DNA of 64,000 nt from Micrococcales bacterium. GTDB lineage: Bacteria > Actinomycetota > Actinomycetes > Actinomycetales > Microbacteriaceae. The translations under genes and the position numbers were made by a program. Of this stretch, positions 17,031 through 26,146 are shown piece after piece; positions within the stretch are counted from its first letter, which is position 1; every line of letters starts with the position of its first letter. Where the stretch lies: positions 114,419 to 178,418 of the forward strand of contig JAFKIY010000005.1 in NCBI GenBank assembly GCA_017306245.1, read 5' to 3'. The notes under the pieces are model-generated. The model saw nothing but the letters and a program-made list of their open reading frames with translations, had not been told where the DNA came from and searched no databases.

Positions 17031-19318
17031 GGCTCCACTGTACCGGTCTGCGTGGAACGGATCTCGGTGAGGTAGGTCTGGTACCCGGCGACATCCAGCG
17101 TGCTGGCGACTGAATGGATCCGTTCGGGCTCCGCGATGGCGATCATCGCGCCGCCGCCTCCGCCGCCGGTGAGTTTCGCCCCCAGCGCCCCCGCCCTCCG
17201 AGCGAGGTCGACGATGTCCTCAAGTTCGGGACTGGAAACCTGCAGCGCATTCAGCAAACCATGGTTGAGGTTCATCACCTCTCCGAGCCCGGGAAGGTCG
17301 CCGCGGGCGAGCGCCTTTGTTCCGGTCATCACGAGATCATCGATTTCGGAGAAGATCGCATCGTAGTGGCGCGGGTTCTTCTCCCATCCGGCGTGAACCC
17401 GCCCGACCGTTTCCGCGGTGAGCGAGCGGACGCCGGTCATCCCGACCACGATCGGGATCGGCGTGGCGAGCTCCAAATCGGTGACCAGATCCCCGTCATC
17501 CCTCTTCTGGAACAGAATCGTGCGTCCGAACGTGGCCACGGTGTTGTCGATGCCGGACGGTGTGCCGTGAACCAGTTCCTCGCATTCGAACGCGAGCTGC
17601 GAAATCTGCTCCTCCGAGAAGTCCAGGTTGAAGTGATGCACCATCGCCCGGATGACCGCGACGGCGAGCGCGGCCGAGGCGCCAAGCCCGCTCGCCCTCG
17701 GAAGCTCCGGGAAAACCTCGACGCGGACCGGCGAATCCGCAATACCCAGCCGCTGGGCGATGAGACGCGCCACCCGCGCGGCAAGCTCGGCTCCGGCCGG
17801 ATTATGGGCGGCGGGGTCCGCATCCCAGCCGGAGATCACGAGCTCGTTCTGCTCCGCAGCTCCCGTCACTTCCGCTCGGATGGCCAGGTTGAGCGGAGCG
17901 GCAATGGCGCGATAGCCGTACACGACGGAGTGCTCGCCGAGGAGGATGATTTTCCCGTACCCGATATTCTTTGCCGGATCCACCTGCGTGGTGGTGATCG
18001 GGGAAATGTCGATGGTGCCGGTGACGGTTGCCCCGCCCTTGAGGTCCTCAATAATTTTCTGCGCCCTCCATACTTTGATATCCCCGCTGGCGACGAGCCT
18101 TTCGACGACCTCATCGAAGTTGTCGTCGCTCGCCCCTGCGGCGACTGCGACGCTGCGCGCGTGCAGCCGCATGTGCCCAGGCTGGATTCCCTCGGTCGAT
18201 AGGGCTTTGAGCGCGGCGAGATTCTGGGCGAGGCCCACCGCCGCCATGACTTCCGCGAGTTCCTTCGCCGAACTCGTCCCCAGCAGGTTGTAGGCGATCC
18301 GGATGACCGGGTTGGACTGCACCTGGCCGCCGACCGTCCCCACCTTGAGCGGCAGTTCGATCTCGCCGACAAGGTTGCCTGCGGCATCCTTCTTCCAGCG
18401 GGTAAGCGGCTGGTAGCTGCCCGAGGATGCCGCCCACGCGTGCGCGGCGGCTTCGATCGCTCGCCAGTCGTTACCGGTGGCGATCGCGACGGCGTCGATG
18501 CCATTCATGATCCCCTTGTTGTGTGTCGTCGCCCGATACACGTCCAGTTCGGCGAACTCGCCGGCGAGCACGATGCCGTCGCGCACATCCTCCCCGCTGA
18601 AGTGCTCGGTGGCCAGACTCGCGGCGGGGATCACGGCGCGCGCACGCACCATAGCCCGGTCGGTCAGGTTGGAGAGGATGCGCAGGAAGACCCGGCCGCC
18701 GCTGAGCTCTTCGATGAGCGGCGCAATCGCCTCGCACATCGTGTTCACGAGATTGGCGCCCATCGCGTCGCGGCTGTCGACGACGAGGTGCACGACGAGC
18801 AGCTCGCCGTTGCCCGCGCTTGCGCCGCGCAAGTGGACCTCCACGTCGAGCGCCCCGCCGCCACGTTCCACCATGTTCGGGTGGGTGCTGTTGGCCAGGT
18901 CGAGGATGCGCTGCCTGCCGGCGAGGATACGCTCGGATGCGACGGCCGGGTCGCCGACGTCGAGCACCTGAACCTGGCCGATGATGAGCGGGTCATCCGC
19001 TGTGCTCGTGAACCCGCCGGCGTTGCGGACGATCAGGGCCGCGGAACTGACCGCGGCGATGATGGACGGCTCCTCCACAACCATGGGAACGAGGTAGTCG
19101 CGGTCGTTGATCGTGAAGTTGAGCCCGAGCCCCATGGGCATGGAGAACACGCCGACCACGTTTTCGGTGAGCTGATCCGCCTTCATCGAGGTGAGGATGT
19201 AGGAGCCTGTGCTCAGCGCTTCGAAGTCGGCATCGCCCAGGGCGCCGCGGTCGTGAAGCTCCCGCAGGCGTTCTGCGACGCTCAGCTGGTAAAACCGGGG
19301 AATTCTGGAGTCCGTCAT
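17027..19318 (-). CDS. HMG-CoA reductase (class II) fused to mevalonate kinase
   Basis: The 763-residue protein joins two consecutive mevalonate-pathway enzymes. Residues 1-435 are a class II HMG-CoA reductase with E52, E83 (VEEPSIIAAV), K268 and N272 (HNKGIMNGID), D284 (TGND) and catalytic H386 (MRLHARS). Residues about 447-763 are a GHMP mevalonate kinase with KIILLGEHSVVYG, the ATP loop PRASGLGASAA (540-550), catalytic D591 (GIDNT) and KLTGGGGGG (715-723). There is no frameshift or stop between them; the linker is about 15 residues. Both active sites look intact, so HMG-CoA could be reduced to mevalonate and phosphorylated by one chain. The ATG overlaps the upstream phosphomevalonate kinase stop. 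Confidence 0.93.
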   Translation of the reverse strand: MTDSRIPRFYQLSVAERLRELHDRGALGDADFEALSTGSYILTSMKADQLTENVVGVFSMPMGLGLNFTINDRDYLVPMVVEEPSIIAAVSSAALIVRNAGGFTSTADDPLIIGQVQVLDVGDPAVASERILAGRQRILDLANSTHPNMVERGGGALDVEVHLRGASAGNGELLVVHLVVDSRDAMGANLVNTMCEAIAPLIEELSGGRVFLRILSNLTDRAMVRARAVIPAASLATEHFSGEDVRDGIVLAGEFAELDVYRATTHNKGIMNGIDAVAIATGNDWRAIEAAAHAWAASSGSYQPLTRWKKDAAGNLVGEIELPLKVGTVGGQVQSNPVIRIAYNLLGTSSAKELAEVMAAVGLAQNLAALKALSTEGIQPGHMRLHARSVAVAAGASDDNFDEVVERLVASGDIKVWRAQKIIEDLKGGATVTGTIDISPITTTQVDPAKNIGYGKIILLGEHSVVYGYRAIAAPLNLAIRAEVTGAAEQNELVISGWDADPAAHNPAGAELAARVARLIAQRLGIADSPVRVEVFPELPRASGLGASAALAVAVIRAMVHHFNLDFSEEQISQLAFECEELVHGTPSGIDNTVATFGRTILFQKRDDGDLVTDLELATPIPIVVGMTGVRSLTAETVGRVHAGWEKNPRHYDAIFSEIDDLVMTGTKALARGDLPGLGEVMNLNHGLLNALQVSSPELEDIVDLARRAGALGAKLTGGGGGGAMIAIAEPERIHSVASTLDVAGYQTYLTEIRSTQTGTVEP

Positions 19319-20328
19319 GCGGGCTCGACCTTCACGCCGGCGGAGTCGGTCGGGACGGGAATCACGAGTGCTCCGGCTTCGGTGAAGGTGGACTGGAGGG
19401 CGTCCACATCCTCAAGCTTCCCAAACACCAGCCCAACGTCGCCACCCCCGGCGCCGCTCGGTTTGAAAACGGCGCCGGATTCGGCGGCGAGTCGCCGGAG
19501 TTCGAGGTGCCGTTCGGAGACAATTTTCGCTCCCGAATGCTGCGCCAGTGCGGCCAGGGCGTGGAAGTACTCGTCCGCGAGTGCCAGCACGCCGGTCGCG
19601 GATCCGAGGGCGGCCGCGGCCGACTCGGAGAGTCGAACCAGCGCACCCAGGTCACGCTGATAGGCGTCCGGCCGGTTGCGTCGATACTCCGCGACCTGGC
19701 CAACGAGGTCGACCGTGCTGCTCCCGGTCCCGGTCACGACCGCGAAGACGACGAGCCCGGCCGGGAGGGCCACCTTGTCCGGGACGTGACCGCGCCGATA
19801 GAGGATGACGCCGCCGCGGACGCTCGCCGCAATGTCGCCGCCGCTTCCGGATCCGCCCTGCGCGGACCGGTGGGCTTCATCCGCCATTCGAAAAATCGCA
19901 TCGCGGTCGAGACCGCGGCCATCGCCGCGTACGCCGATCAGCGCTGCGGTCAGGGCGACCGCGACAGCGGCGCTCGAACCGAGCCCGAGTTTGTTGCCGT
20001 CGTGCCGGAACGCCGTGCTGTCCACGATGAGTTCCAGCGGGCCGGCGGGGAAGCCGAGGTGGCTGTCGACCTGCCTGCGAACCGTGTCGACGAGCGTAAG
20101 TCGCTGAGACACGTCCTCCCGAAGTTCCGGCGGCAGCGAGCCGTCCGACCCGAGCGCGATTGTTCCCTCACCGAGTCCGGGGGCAGTCAATTGCCACGTC
20201 GGTGCGCTCGTTGCGGTGACGACGGCTCGCTGGTCGGCCGCGATGAGCAGCGCAGGGGCGCCTTCGAGCACGGCGTACTCCCCGAGCAGGAACAGTTTGC
20301 CGGGTGCGGAAGCTCGAACCGCGTTCAC
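19315..20328 (-). CDS. Phosphomevalonate kinase
   Basis: The 337-residue GHMP kinase begins ASAPGKLFLLGEYAV, has the ATP loop NKLGLGSSAAVAVAL, the GSGSGGDIAASVRGG segment and the C-terminal KPSGAGGGDVG motif. These identify the ERG8-type phosphomevalonate kinase rather than a mevalonate kinase. The start is a GTG at 20328 that overlaps the decarboxylase stop (GTGA); the open frame upstream is a shadow of that gene. It is the middle gene of the leftward mevalonate operon. Confidence 0.88.
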   Translation of the reverse strand: MNAVRASAPGKLFLLGEYAVLEGAPALLIAADQRAVVTATSAPTWQLTAPGLGEGTIALGSDGSLPPELREDVSQRLTLVDTVRRQVDSHLGFPAGPLELIVDSTAFRHDGNKLGLGSSAAVAVALTAALIGVRGDGRGLDRDAIFRMADEAHRSAQGGSGSGGDIAASVRGGVILYRRGHVPDKVALPAGLVVFAVVTGTGSSTVDLVGQVAEYRRNRPDAYQRDLGALVRLSESAAAALGSATGVLALADEYFHALAALAQHSGAKIVSERHLELRRLAAESGAVFKPSGAGGGDVGLVFGKLEDVDALQSTFTEAGALVIPVPTDSAGVKVEPA

Positions 20329-21353
20329 AGTGTTCCGGCCGTCGCAGTGCCGAGAACGCGGGCGGCCGGTCCGAGCCCGCTGCGGATCACGGCGCGCACC
20401 CCGGGCACGGCCGACAGCGCCTCCGCGACCGTGTCGGCATTCTGAGGCAGGCACACCGCCTTCACCTGGGGGCCGGCATCGATCGTGAAGTAGACGGGTA
20501 TGCCGCCATCACGCACTGCGCGCACCGCGTGAATGGCCGCGACCGTCGCCGCGTTCCAGTAGATGAGAGCGGGGCGTGTCGTGAACATCAGCGAGTGCAG
20601 CGCGAGGCAACTGTGCTCGGTGAGCTCGCCCACGGTTGCGAAATCTCGCGCCAGGATCGCCTCCCGCATCCGATCCAGGTTGGATGGCGCGTCGGCGACC
20701 CATGCCGGGTAGAACGGGGAGCTGGCGCTCGTGGACTGCATGCCCTCCGTGGAGGAAACTGGCTTCGCCGACTCGTCGGTGATGGCGACGATCACGCTCA
20801 ACGGCCATGCCGCCCCGTCGAGAAGCTCTTCGGCGAACGAGTCGCTGCCATCCTCGGATGCCCCGGTGTGCAACTCCACGAATCCGCCGAAAATGGATCG
20901 CGCGGCGGAGGCGGACCCGCGCCGTGCCAGAACCGACAGTTCGCGCGGGGAGGCGGCGACACCGGCCGCGGCGCATGCGGCGACGACGAGTGCGGCGAAT
21001 CCGGAAGCCGAGGAGGCGAGCCCCGCACCCGTCGGGAAGTTGTTCACCGAGGACACCGTCGCAGCCCGATCCAGTCCCGCCAGCTTCCGCACCCGATCGA
21101 GGGCGTCGCCCACTCTGCGCAGCGACACCTGACCGGAGGGCTGGAGCTCGCCATTCAATGTGAATTCGTCCTGCGTCAGGTCGCTCGTGAAGCTCACGGT
21201 GGTGTCCGTGTAGAGCGCGTCGAGAGTGACGGATATGGAGCCGACGGCCGGAATGTTCAGGGCCGAGTCCCGTTTGCCCCAGTACTTGGCGAGGGCGATG
21301 TTGCTGTGAGCTCTGGCACCGGCGGTGAGGGCACCGCCGTCGGTGTTGTCCAC
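20325..21353 (-). CDS. Diphosphomevalonate decarboxylase
   Basis: The 342-residue GHMP enzyme converts mevalonate diphosphate to isopentenyl diphosphate. Visible are the N-terminal AHSNIALAKYWGKRD, the ATP loop FPTGAGLASSASGFAAL, the GSASAARSIFGGFVE segment with the substrate arginine, and the catalytic aspartate in FTIDAGPQVK. The start is a GTG at 21353 with GGAG seven bases upstream. It is the first gene of the leftward operon and starts 95 bases from the divergent HMG-CoA synthase. No isopentenyl diphosphate isomerase gene is in the window. Confidence 0.92.
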   Translation of the reverse strand: MDNTDGGALTAGARAHSNIALAKYWGKRDSALNIPAVGSISVTLDALYTDTTVSFTSDLTQDEFTLNGELQPSGQVSLRRVGDALDRVRKLAGLDRAATVSSVNNFPTGAGLASSASGFAALVVAACAAAGVAASPRELSVLARRGSASAARSIFGGFVELHTGASEDGSDSFAEELLDGAAWPLSVIVAITDESAKPVSSTEGMQSTSASSPFYPAWVADAPSNLDRMREAILARDFATVGELTEHSCLALHSLMFTTRPALIYWNAATVAAIHAVRAVRDGGIPVYFTIDAGPQVKAVCLPQNADTVAEALSAVPGVRAVIRSGLGPAARVLGTATAGTL

Positions 21354-21380
21354 AGTGGTGCTCCGATCGCGTCGGAGGCC

Positions 21381-21409
21381 ATTTTAGCGGTCTCCCCGCT
21401 TGCTAAAAT
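21381..21409. promoter_or_regulatory. Palindromic divergent promoter of the two mevalonate operons
   Basis: ATTTTAGC (21381-21388) and GCTAAAAT (21402-21409) form a perfect palindrome. On each strand it reads TAAAAT, a good -10 box, 33-40 bases before the respective start codon, which both have ribosome sites. The -35 region of each promoter would fall on the -10 box of the other, so polymerases should compete for the site. It could also be a repressor site. Confidence 0.6.
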
Positions 21410-21448
21410 TGTCGGACGGCCCGAGCGGCCTCGAACGTAAGGAACTGC

Positions 21449-22915
21449 GTGCCCCCTGGAATTAGCGGTCTGTCGCTTTCCCTGCCCCCCTACCGAGTGC
21501 AACTGCAGGACTGGTGCACCTGGAACGACGAATCGTGGGAGAAAACCCGCAGCGTCGTCGGCCGCAGTTTTCGGATGCGCGGGCCATCCCAGAGCGTGTA
21601 CACGCTCGCCGCGAACGCCGTGCTGCGTCTCATCGAGGACTACGAGATCGATCCCTCCCGGGTGGGAATGCTCGCGCTCGGAACGGAGTCAAGCAGCGAC
21701 AACTCCGCCGGGGCGATCATCGTCAAGGGAATGATCAACGATGGCCTCGCCGCGAAAGGTATGCCGTCGCTCGCTCGGGACTGCGAAGTCCCGGAATTCA
21801 AGCACGCCTGCCTCGCCGGGGTGTACGGGTTGAAAGCCGCGCTCCGGTATCTCGCCGCGGACGGGGCGGGCCGTCAGGCGATCGTCGTCTCTGCCGACAT
21901 TGCGGAGTACGCGCTCGGCAGCACGGGAGAGCCGACCCAGGGCGCCGGCGCGGTCGCCATGCTCGTGGACGGCGAAGCGCGTCTGCTCGAGGTGGATCTG
22001 GCCGCCGGGGGGAGCGACTCCGACTACCGCACCGTCGACTTCCGCAAGCCGTTCGCGAGGTTCAGGCAACCCCCGCGCGATGACGGGCAAATGCAGGATC
22101 TTCCCGTGTTCAACGGGCGGTACTCGACGAGCTGCTACATCGACGCGACGCATCACGCGATGATGGCGATGCTCGCGAAACGCCCAGGTCGGCCGGCTGA
22201 CTACTTCACGGAAGTCGACCGGGTCTTCATGCACCGCCCGTACCACCAGATGCCGACGACCGGGTGGGTGATGGCTTACCTGTTCGCGCTCGCCGCGGAC
22301 GATGAGGGCCGCGCCCAATTGCGCGAATACTGTGACGCATCCGGCATCGACGCCGCGGCCCTACTCCACGAGCTGGACACCGCGTCCCCGTTCGACGAGT
22401 CGATTGTCGCAGGACAGAGCGATGGCGACGTGTTCCCGCTGTCCCGCAAGCTGCGCCAGCACCTGCGCGGGCTCGACCTGTGGCAGTCCCTCGTCGTGGA
22501 GAAGCTGCGACTCGGCTCTGATGCCATGAGGGATCTCGGCAACCTGTACTCCGCTGCACTCCCGGCGTGGCTCGCCTCGGGGCTGCGGCAGGCTGCGGAC
22601 GAGGGACTCGAGATTGGCGGGCAAAGCTGGCTTGCTCTCGGGTACGGAAGTGGCGACGCGGCGGAGGCACTCCCGATGCGCGTGGCGAAGGGGTGGAAGG
22701 CCGCTGCCGGCCGAATCAACTTCGCCGCGGCGTTGGGCTCCCCGGTGGATCTCACCGAATCGCAGTACCTGGCACTTCATGAGGGGCACTCAAGCGATCT
22801 GGTACCTTTGGTCGCTAAGGGAGAGTTCATCGTGGAATCCATCGGCACGATCGACGGCCCCGACTTTCACAATCTCGGCGTCGAGTTCTACCGGTACGTG
22901 CCTGCGGCGACGTGA
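21449..22915 (+). CDS. Hydroxymethylglutaryl-CoA synthase
   Basis: The 488-residue thiolase-fold enzyme condenses acetyl-CoA with acetoacetyl-CoA. Catalytic residues are E80 (GTESSSDNSAG), C121 (FKHACLAGVYG) and H262 (FMHRPYHQMP). It is about 100 residues longer than the well-known firmicute enzymes and nearer the eukaryotic length. The start is a GTG with AAGGAA upstream. It heads a rightward operon with a flavin monooxygenase, whose GTG overlaps its stop, and is divergent from the other mevalonate genes. Confidence 0.92.
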   Translation: MPPGISGLSLSLPPYRVQLQDWCTWNDESWEKTRSVVGRSFRMRGPSQSVYTLAANAVLRLIEDYEIDPSRVGMLALGTESSSDNSAGAIIVKGMINDGLAAKGMPSLARDCEVPEFKHACLAGVYGLKAALRYLAADGAGRQAIVVSADIAEYALGSTGEPTQGAGAVAMLVDGEARLLEVDLAAGGSDSDYRTVDFRKPFARFRQPPRDDGQMQDLPVFNGRYSTSCYIDATHHAMMAMLAKRPGRPADYFTEVDRVFMHRPYHQMPTTGWVMAYLFALAADDEGRAQLREYCDASGIDAAALLHELDTASPFDESIVAGQSDGDVFPLSRKLRQHLRGLDLWQSLVVEKLRLGSDAMRDLGNLYSAALPAWLASGLRQAADEGLEIGGQSWLALGYGSGDAAEALPMRVAKGWKAAAGRINFAAALGSPVDLTESQYLALHEGHSSDLVPLVAKGEFIVESIGTIDGPDFHNLGVEFYRYVPAAT

Positions 22916-24243
22916 CGAGAGCTGACGAGCCAGAAGTGCACACGAGCACTGCACCGCGCTACGCCATCATCGGCGCTGGCCCGTCCGGTCTGGCCGGCGC
23001 AAGGACCTTCCAGAAGCACGGACTGGCTTTCGACGGTTTCGAAGCGGCAAGCGAAGTTGGCGGGCTGTGGAACATCGACAACCCGCGCAGCACGATGTAC
23101 GAATCCGCGCACCTCATTTCCAGCAAAACCACAACGCAGTTCGCCGAATTCCCCATGCCCGACGGCACCCCCGACTATCCGGGGCACAGGGCACTGCAGA
23201 AGTATTTTGTGGGCTTTTCACGCGAGTTCGACCTCGCCAGGCACTTTCGCTTCGACACGGAAGTGACCGGCATAGACGGAGTCGACGGCGGATGGCGCGT
23301 CACGTGGAGGGACAAGGCGGGCACCGGGAGCGCGATCTACGCGGGAGTCATCCTCGCCAACGGCACTCTCGCGAAACCATCGGTTCCGAGGTTTCCGGGC
23401 ACGTTCACCGGCGAACTCCTGCACAGCAGCCAATACAAGTCTGCCGACGTCTTCCGCGGCAAGAGGGTGCTCATCATCGGCGCGGGCAACAGCGGTTGCG
23501 ACATCGCCGTGGATGCCGTGCACCACGCGGCGAGCATCGACATGAGCGTGCGGCGCGGCTACTATTTCGTGCCCCGATACCTTCTGGGCCGCCCGGCAGA
23601 CACCCTGAATCCGAGTCGGATGCTCCCGGCGCGGGTCAAGCAGTGGATCGATTCCCGGCTGCTCAAACTTTTCACCGGCGATCCCGTCACGTTCGGGTTC
23701 CCGAAGCCGGACTATCGAATCTACGAGTCCCATCCGATCGTCAACACCCTCGTGCTCGGGCACCTCGGCCAGGGCGACCTGCGCATCCGCCCGGACATCG
23801 ACCGCTTCGAGGGTAAGACCGTGTACTTCACCGATGGGACGAGCGACGACTACGACCTCGTGATGCTCGCCACCGGCTACGAACTCGACTACGGGTTCAT
23901 CGACAAGAGCCACCTGAACTGGACGGGCATGGCGCCCACACTCTTCCTCAACATCTTCGGCTCGGACATCGGATCCACAACGTTCAACGGGGTGTACGTC
24001 CTCGGAATGGTGGAGGCCATCGGGCTCGGCTGGCAGGGCCGCTACGAGCAGGCCGAATTGCTCGCCCGCTACCTCGCCGCGGACCCGGCGACGCAGCTCA
24101 GGTTCGAGGAGCTGGCAGCGAAACGGTGGCCGGACCTCACCGGCGGCTACCACTACCTCGGGATCGAGCGGATGTCGTACTACGTGAACAAGGACGCCTA
24201 CCGTCGCGTCGTGAACAGGCTGGCCCGAACCCTGAAGGAGTAA
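22912..24243 (+). CDS. Flavin-containing monooxygenase
   Basis: The 443-residue protein has the FAD motif GAGPSGLAG, the NADPH motif GAGNSG, the FMO fingerprint FTGELLHSSQY and the MLATGYE motif. These define class B flavin monooxygenases (FMO/Baeyer-Villiger group), which insert oxygen next to heteroatoms or carbonyls. The GTG start overlaps the HMG-CoA synthase stop (GTGA), so the two are translationally coupled. Its presence in a mevalonate operon is unusual. A role in modifying an isoprenoid product is an inference only. Confidence 0.88.
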   Translation: MTRADEPEVHTSTAPRYAIIGAGPSGLAGARTFQKHGLAFDGFEAASEVGGLWNIDNPRSTMYESAHLISSKTTTQFAEFPMPDGTPDYPGHRALQKYFVGFSREFDLARHFRFDTEVTGIDGVDGGWRVTWRDKAGTGSAIYAGVILANGTLAKPSVPRFPGTFTGELLHSSQYKSADVFRGKRVLIIGAGNSGCDIAVDAVHHAASIDMSVRRGYYFVPRYLLGRPADTLNPSRMLPARVKQWIDSRLLKLFTGDPVTFGFPKPDYRIYESHPIVNTLVLGHLGQGDLRIRPDIDRFEGKTVYFTDGTSDDYDLVMLATGYELDYGFIDKSHLNWTGMAPTLFLNIFGSDIGSTTFNGVYVLGMVEAIGLGWQGRYEQAELLARYLAADPATQLRFEELAAKRWPDLTGGYHYLGIERMSYYVNKDAYRRVVNRLARTLKE

Positions 24244-24245
24244 TC

Positions 24246-25169
24246 GTGAACATCGACGAAGTTGTTCTGAACTTCAACCCGACATCGCTTCTGGCGCTCG
24301 ACATCGTGCTCGCGCTCATCATGTTCGGTATTGCGCTCGCCGTGAAAGTGGACGATTTCAAGGCGGTCCTCACGATGCCGAAAGCGATCGCCGTTGCGAT
24401 CGGGGCGCAATTCATCCTGCTGCCGGCCGTGACGTTCGGGCTGACGCTTCTGCTTCAGGTGCAGGCGTCGATCGCGCTCGGGATGATCCTGGTTGCCTGC
24501 TGTCCGCCCGGCAACATCTCGCAAGTGCTCACGAACCAGGCGCGCGGCAATGTGGCGCTGTCCGTGTCGATGACAGCGGTCGGCAACGTCCTGGCAATTT
24601 TCCTGCTGCCGCTGAACTTCGCGTTCTGGGGCGGCCTGCACCCGACCGCATCGAAAATTTTCGAAGCGGTCCAACTGGATGCGTTCGACATGCTGCTGAA
24701 GATCGTGCTCATCATCGGATTGCCGTTCGTCGTCGGCGTGCTCATCGGGCACCGCTGGCCGAATGTCACGGCGAAAGTACAGCCGTGGGTTCGCGGCATC
24801 AGCCTCGTCGCCCTGGTCGCGTTCATCGTGTTCGCGCTCGTCGGCAACTGGAGCTATTTCATGGCGTTCATCGGCGTCGTGCTGCTGGCCGTGTTCCTGC
24901 ATGACTCGATCGCCCTCGCCCTCGGCTACGTGACCGCGCGCGCGTTCCGGCTCGACACCCCGAGCACGAAAGCGGTCACGTTCGAAGTGGGCATCCGTAA
25001 CGCCGGGCTCGGCCTGGGGCTCGTGTTCGCATTCTTCGGCGGGCTCGGCGGCATGGCCGTGGTTGCGGGATGGTGGGGGATCTGGGACATCGTCGCCGGG
25101 CTCATCCTCGCCACGGTGTGGTCGCGATTCACGCTGAGGAAAGCAGCGAGGGAAACCGTGCCGGCATGA
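24246..25169 (+). CDS. Bile acid:sodium symporter (BASS) family transporter
   Basis: The 307-residue protein has 9-10 membrane segments. The CCPPGNISQVLTNQARGN crossover motif and the later EVGIRNAGLGLGL motif are the two conserved unwound-helix regions of the BASS family. Members carry organic anions such as bile acids, pyruvate or pantoate, usually with Na+. The GTG start is 3 bases after the monooxygenase stop and its stop overlaps the next gene. Plausibly it moves an isoprenoid acid or precursor, but the cargo cannot be read. Confidence 0.85.
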   Translation: MNIDEVVLNFNPTSLLALDIVLALIMFGIALAVKVDDFKAVLTMPKAIAVAIGAQFILLPAVTFGLTLLLQVQASIALGMILVACCPPGNISQVLTNQARGNVALSVSMTAVGNVLAIFLLPLNFAFWGGLHPTASKIFEAVQLDAFDMLLKIVLIIGLPFVVGVLIGHRWPNVTAKVQPWVRGISLVALVAFIVFALVGNWSYFMAFIGVVLLAVFLHDSIALALGYVTARAFRLDTPSTKAVTFEVGIRNAGLGLGLVFAFFGGLGGMAVVAGWWGIWDIVAGLILATVWSRFTLRKAARETVPA

Positions 25170-26116
25170 CCCGCGTCTACGTGACGGGCGGGAACGGGTT
25201 CCTCGGAAGTTCCGTCGTTTCCGGGCTCGCGGCGGCGAACGGTACGGAGCTTGTGGTGAGCGGTGACGTGCGGGACCCTTCGCGCACGGTGCCCGATGTC
25301 GTGTACGAGCGGGCCGACATCACCCGTCGGGAGGAACTCGTTGAGCAGTTCCGCACCCACCGGATTGACACCGTCGTGCACCTTGCCGCGATCATGAACC
25401 CCGGGCCGCACATCACCAGAGAGCAGGAGTATCTCGTGGATGTGGAGGGCACACGCAACGTGCTTGAAGCGTGCCTCGCCACCGGCGTGAAACGCGTCGT
25501 TGTATCCTCCAGCGGTGCCGCGTATGGCTACCACGCGGACAATCCGGCGTGGATCACCGAGTCGGATGCGCTTCGCGGCAATCCGGAGTTCGCCTACTCC
25601 GACCACAAGCGGATCGTCGAAGGGTTGCTCGCGCACGCGCGGTCCGAGCATCCGGAACTGGAGCAGGTCATCTTCCGCATCGGCACGATCCTTGGCGCCA
25701 CGGTCGACAACCAGATCACGGCGCTGTTCGAGCGTCGTCGCGTACTCGCTGTCGCCGGTTCGGACAGCCCATTCGTGTTCATTTGGGATGAGGATGTCGT
25801 GGCGTGCATGGTGCGCGCCGCAACCGACGGACCGGCCGGAATTTACAACCTCGCCGGCGATGGCGCCGTCACGGTGCACGAACTTGCCGCAGTGCTCGGC
25901 AAGAAGCTGCTCACGCTTCCCGCCTGGCTGCTCACCGCGGCGCTCGCTGTCGCGAAGCCGTTGCGGCTGACGCGCTACGGACCGGAACAGGTCGGATTCC
26001 TCCGCTACCGGCCGGTGCTCAGCAATGCGCGGTTGAAGGACGAATTCGGTTACACGCCGTCCAGGACAAGCAGGCAGGCGCTCGAGGCGTGGAAGGCCGC
26101 GCGTGCCGCGGCATAG
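25166..26116 (+). CDS. NAD-dependent epimerase/dehydratase (extended SDR)
   Basis: The 316-residue protein starts with the TGGNGFLGS dinucleotide loop and has the catalytic SSSGAAYG and YSDHK (Tyr-x-x-x-Lys) motifs. This is the extended SDR layout seen in sugar epimerases, 3-beta-hydroxysteroid dehydrogenase-like enzymes and carbonyl reductases. The ATG overlaps the BASS gene stop (ATGA). It is the last gene of the HMGS-FMO-BASS-SDR operon. With the monooxygenase it may work on the same unknown substrate. Confidence 0.82.
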   Translation: MTRVYVTGGNGFLGSSVVSGLAAANGTELVVSGDVRDPSRTVPDVVYERADITRREELVEQFRTHRIDTVVHLAAIMNPGPHITREQEYLVDVEGTRNVLEACLATGVKRVVVSSSGAAYGYHADNPAWITESDALRGNPEFAYSDHKRIVEGLLAHARSEHPELEQVIFRIGTILGATVDNQITALFERRRVLAVAGSDSPFVFIWDEDVVACMVRAATDGPAGIYNLAGDGAVTVHELAAVLGKKLLTLPAWLLTAALAVAKPLRLTRYGPEQVGFLRYRPVLSNARLKDEFGYTPSRTSRQALEAWKAARAAA

Positions 26117-26146
26117 GCACGACGGGGAACGCTCGAACCTGCGACG

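Noticed and set aside
20329..20454. A 42-residue N-terminal extension of phosphomevalonate kinase
   Set aside because: It is the out-of-frame reading of the decarboxylase gene. The GTG at 20328 gives the normal start ASAPGKLFLLGEYAV.
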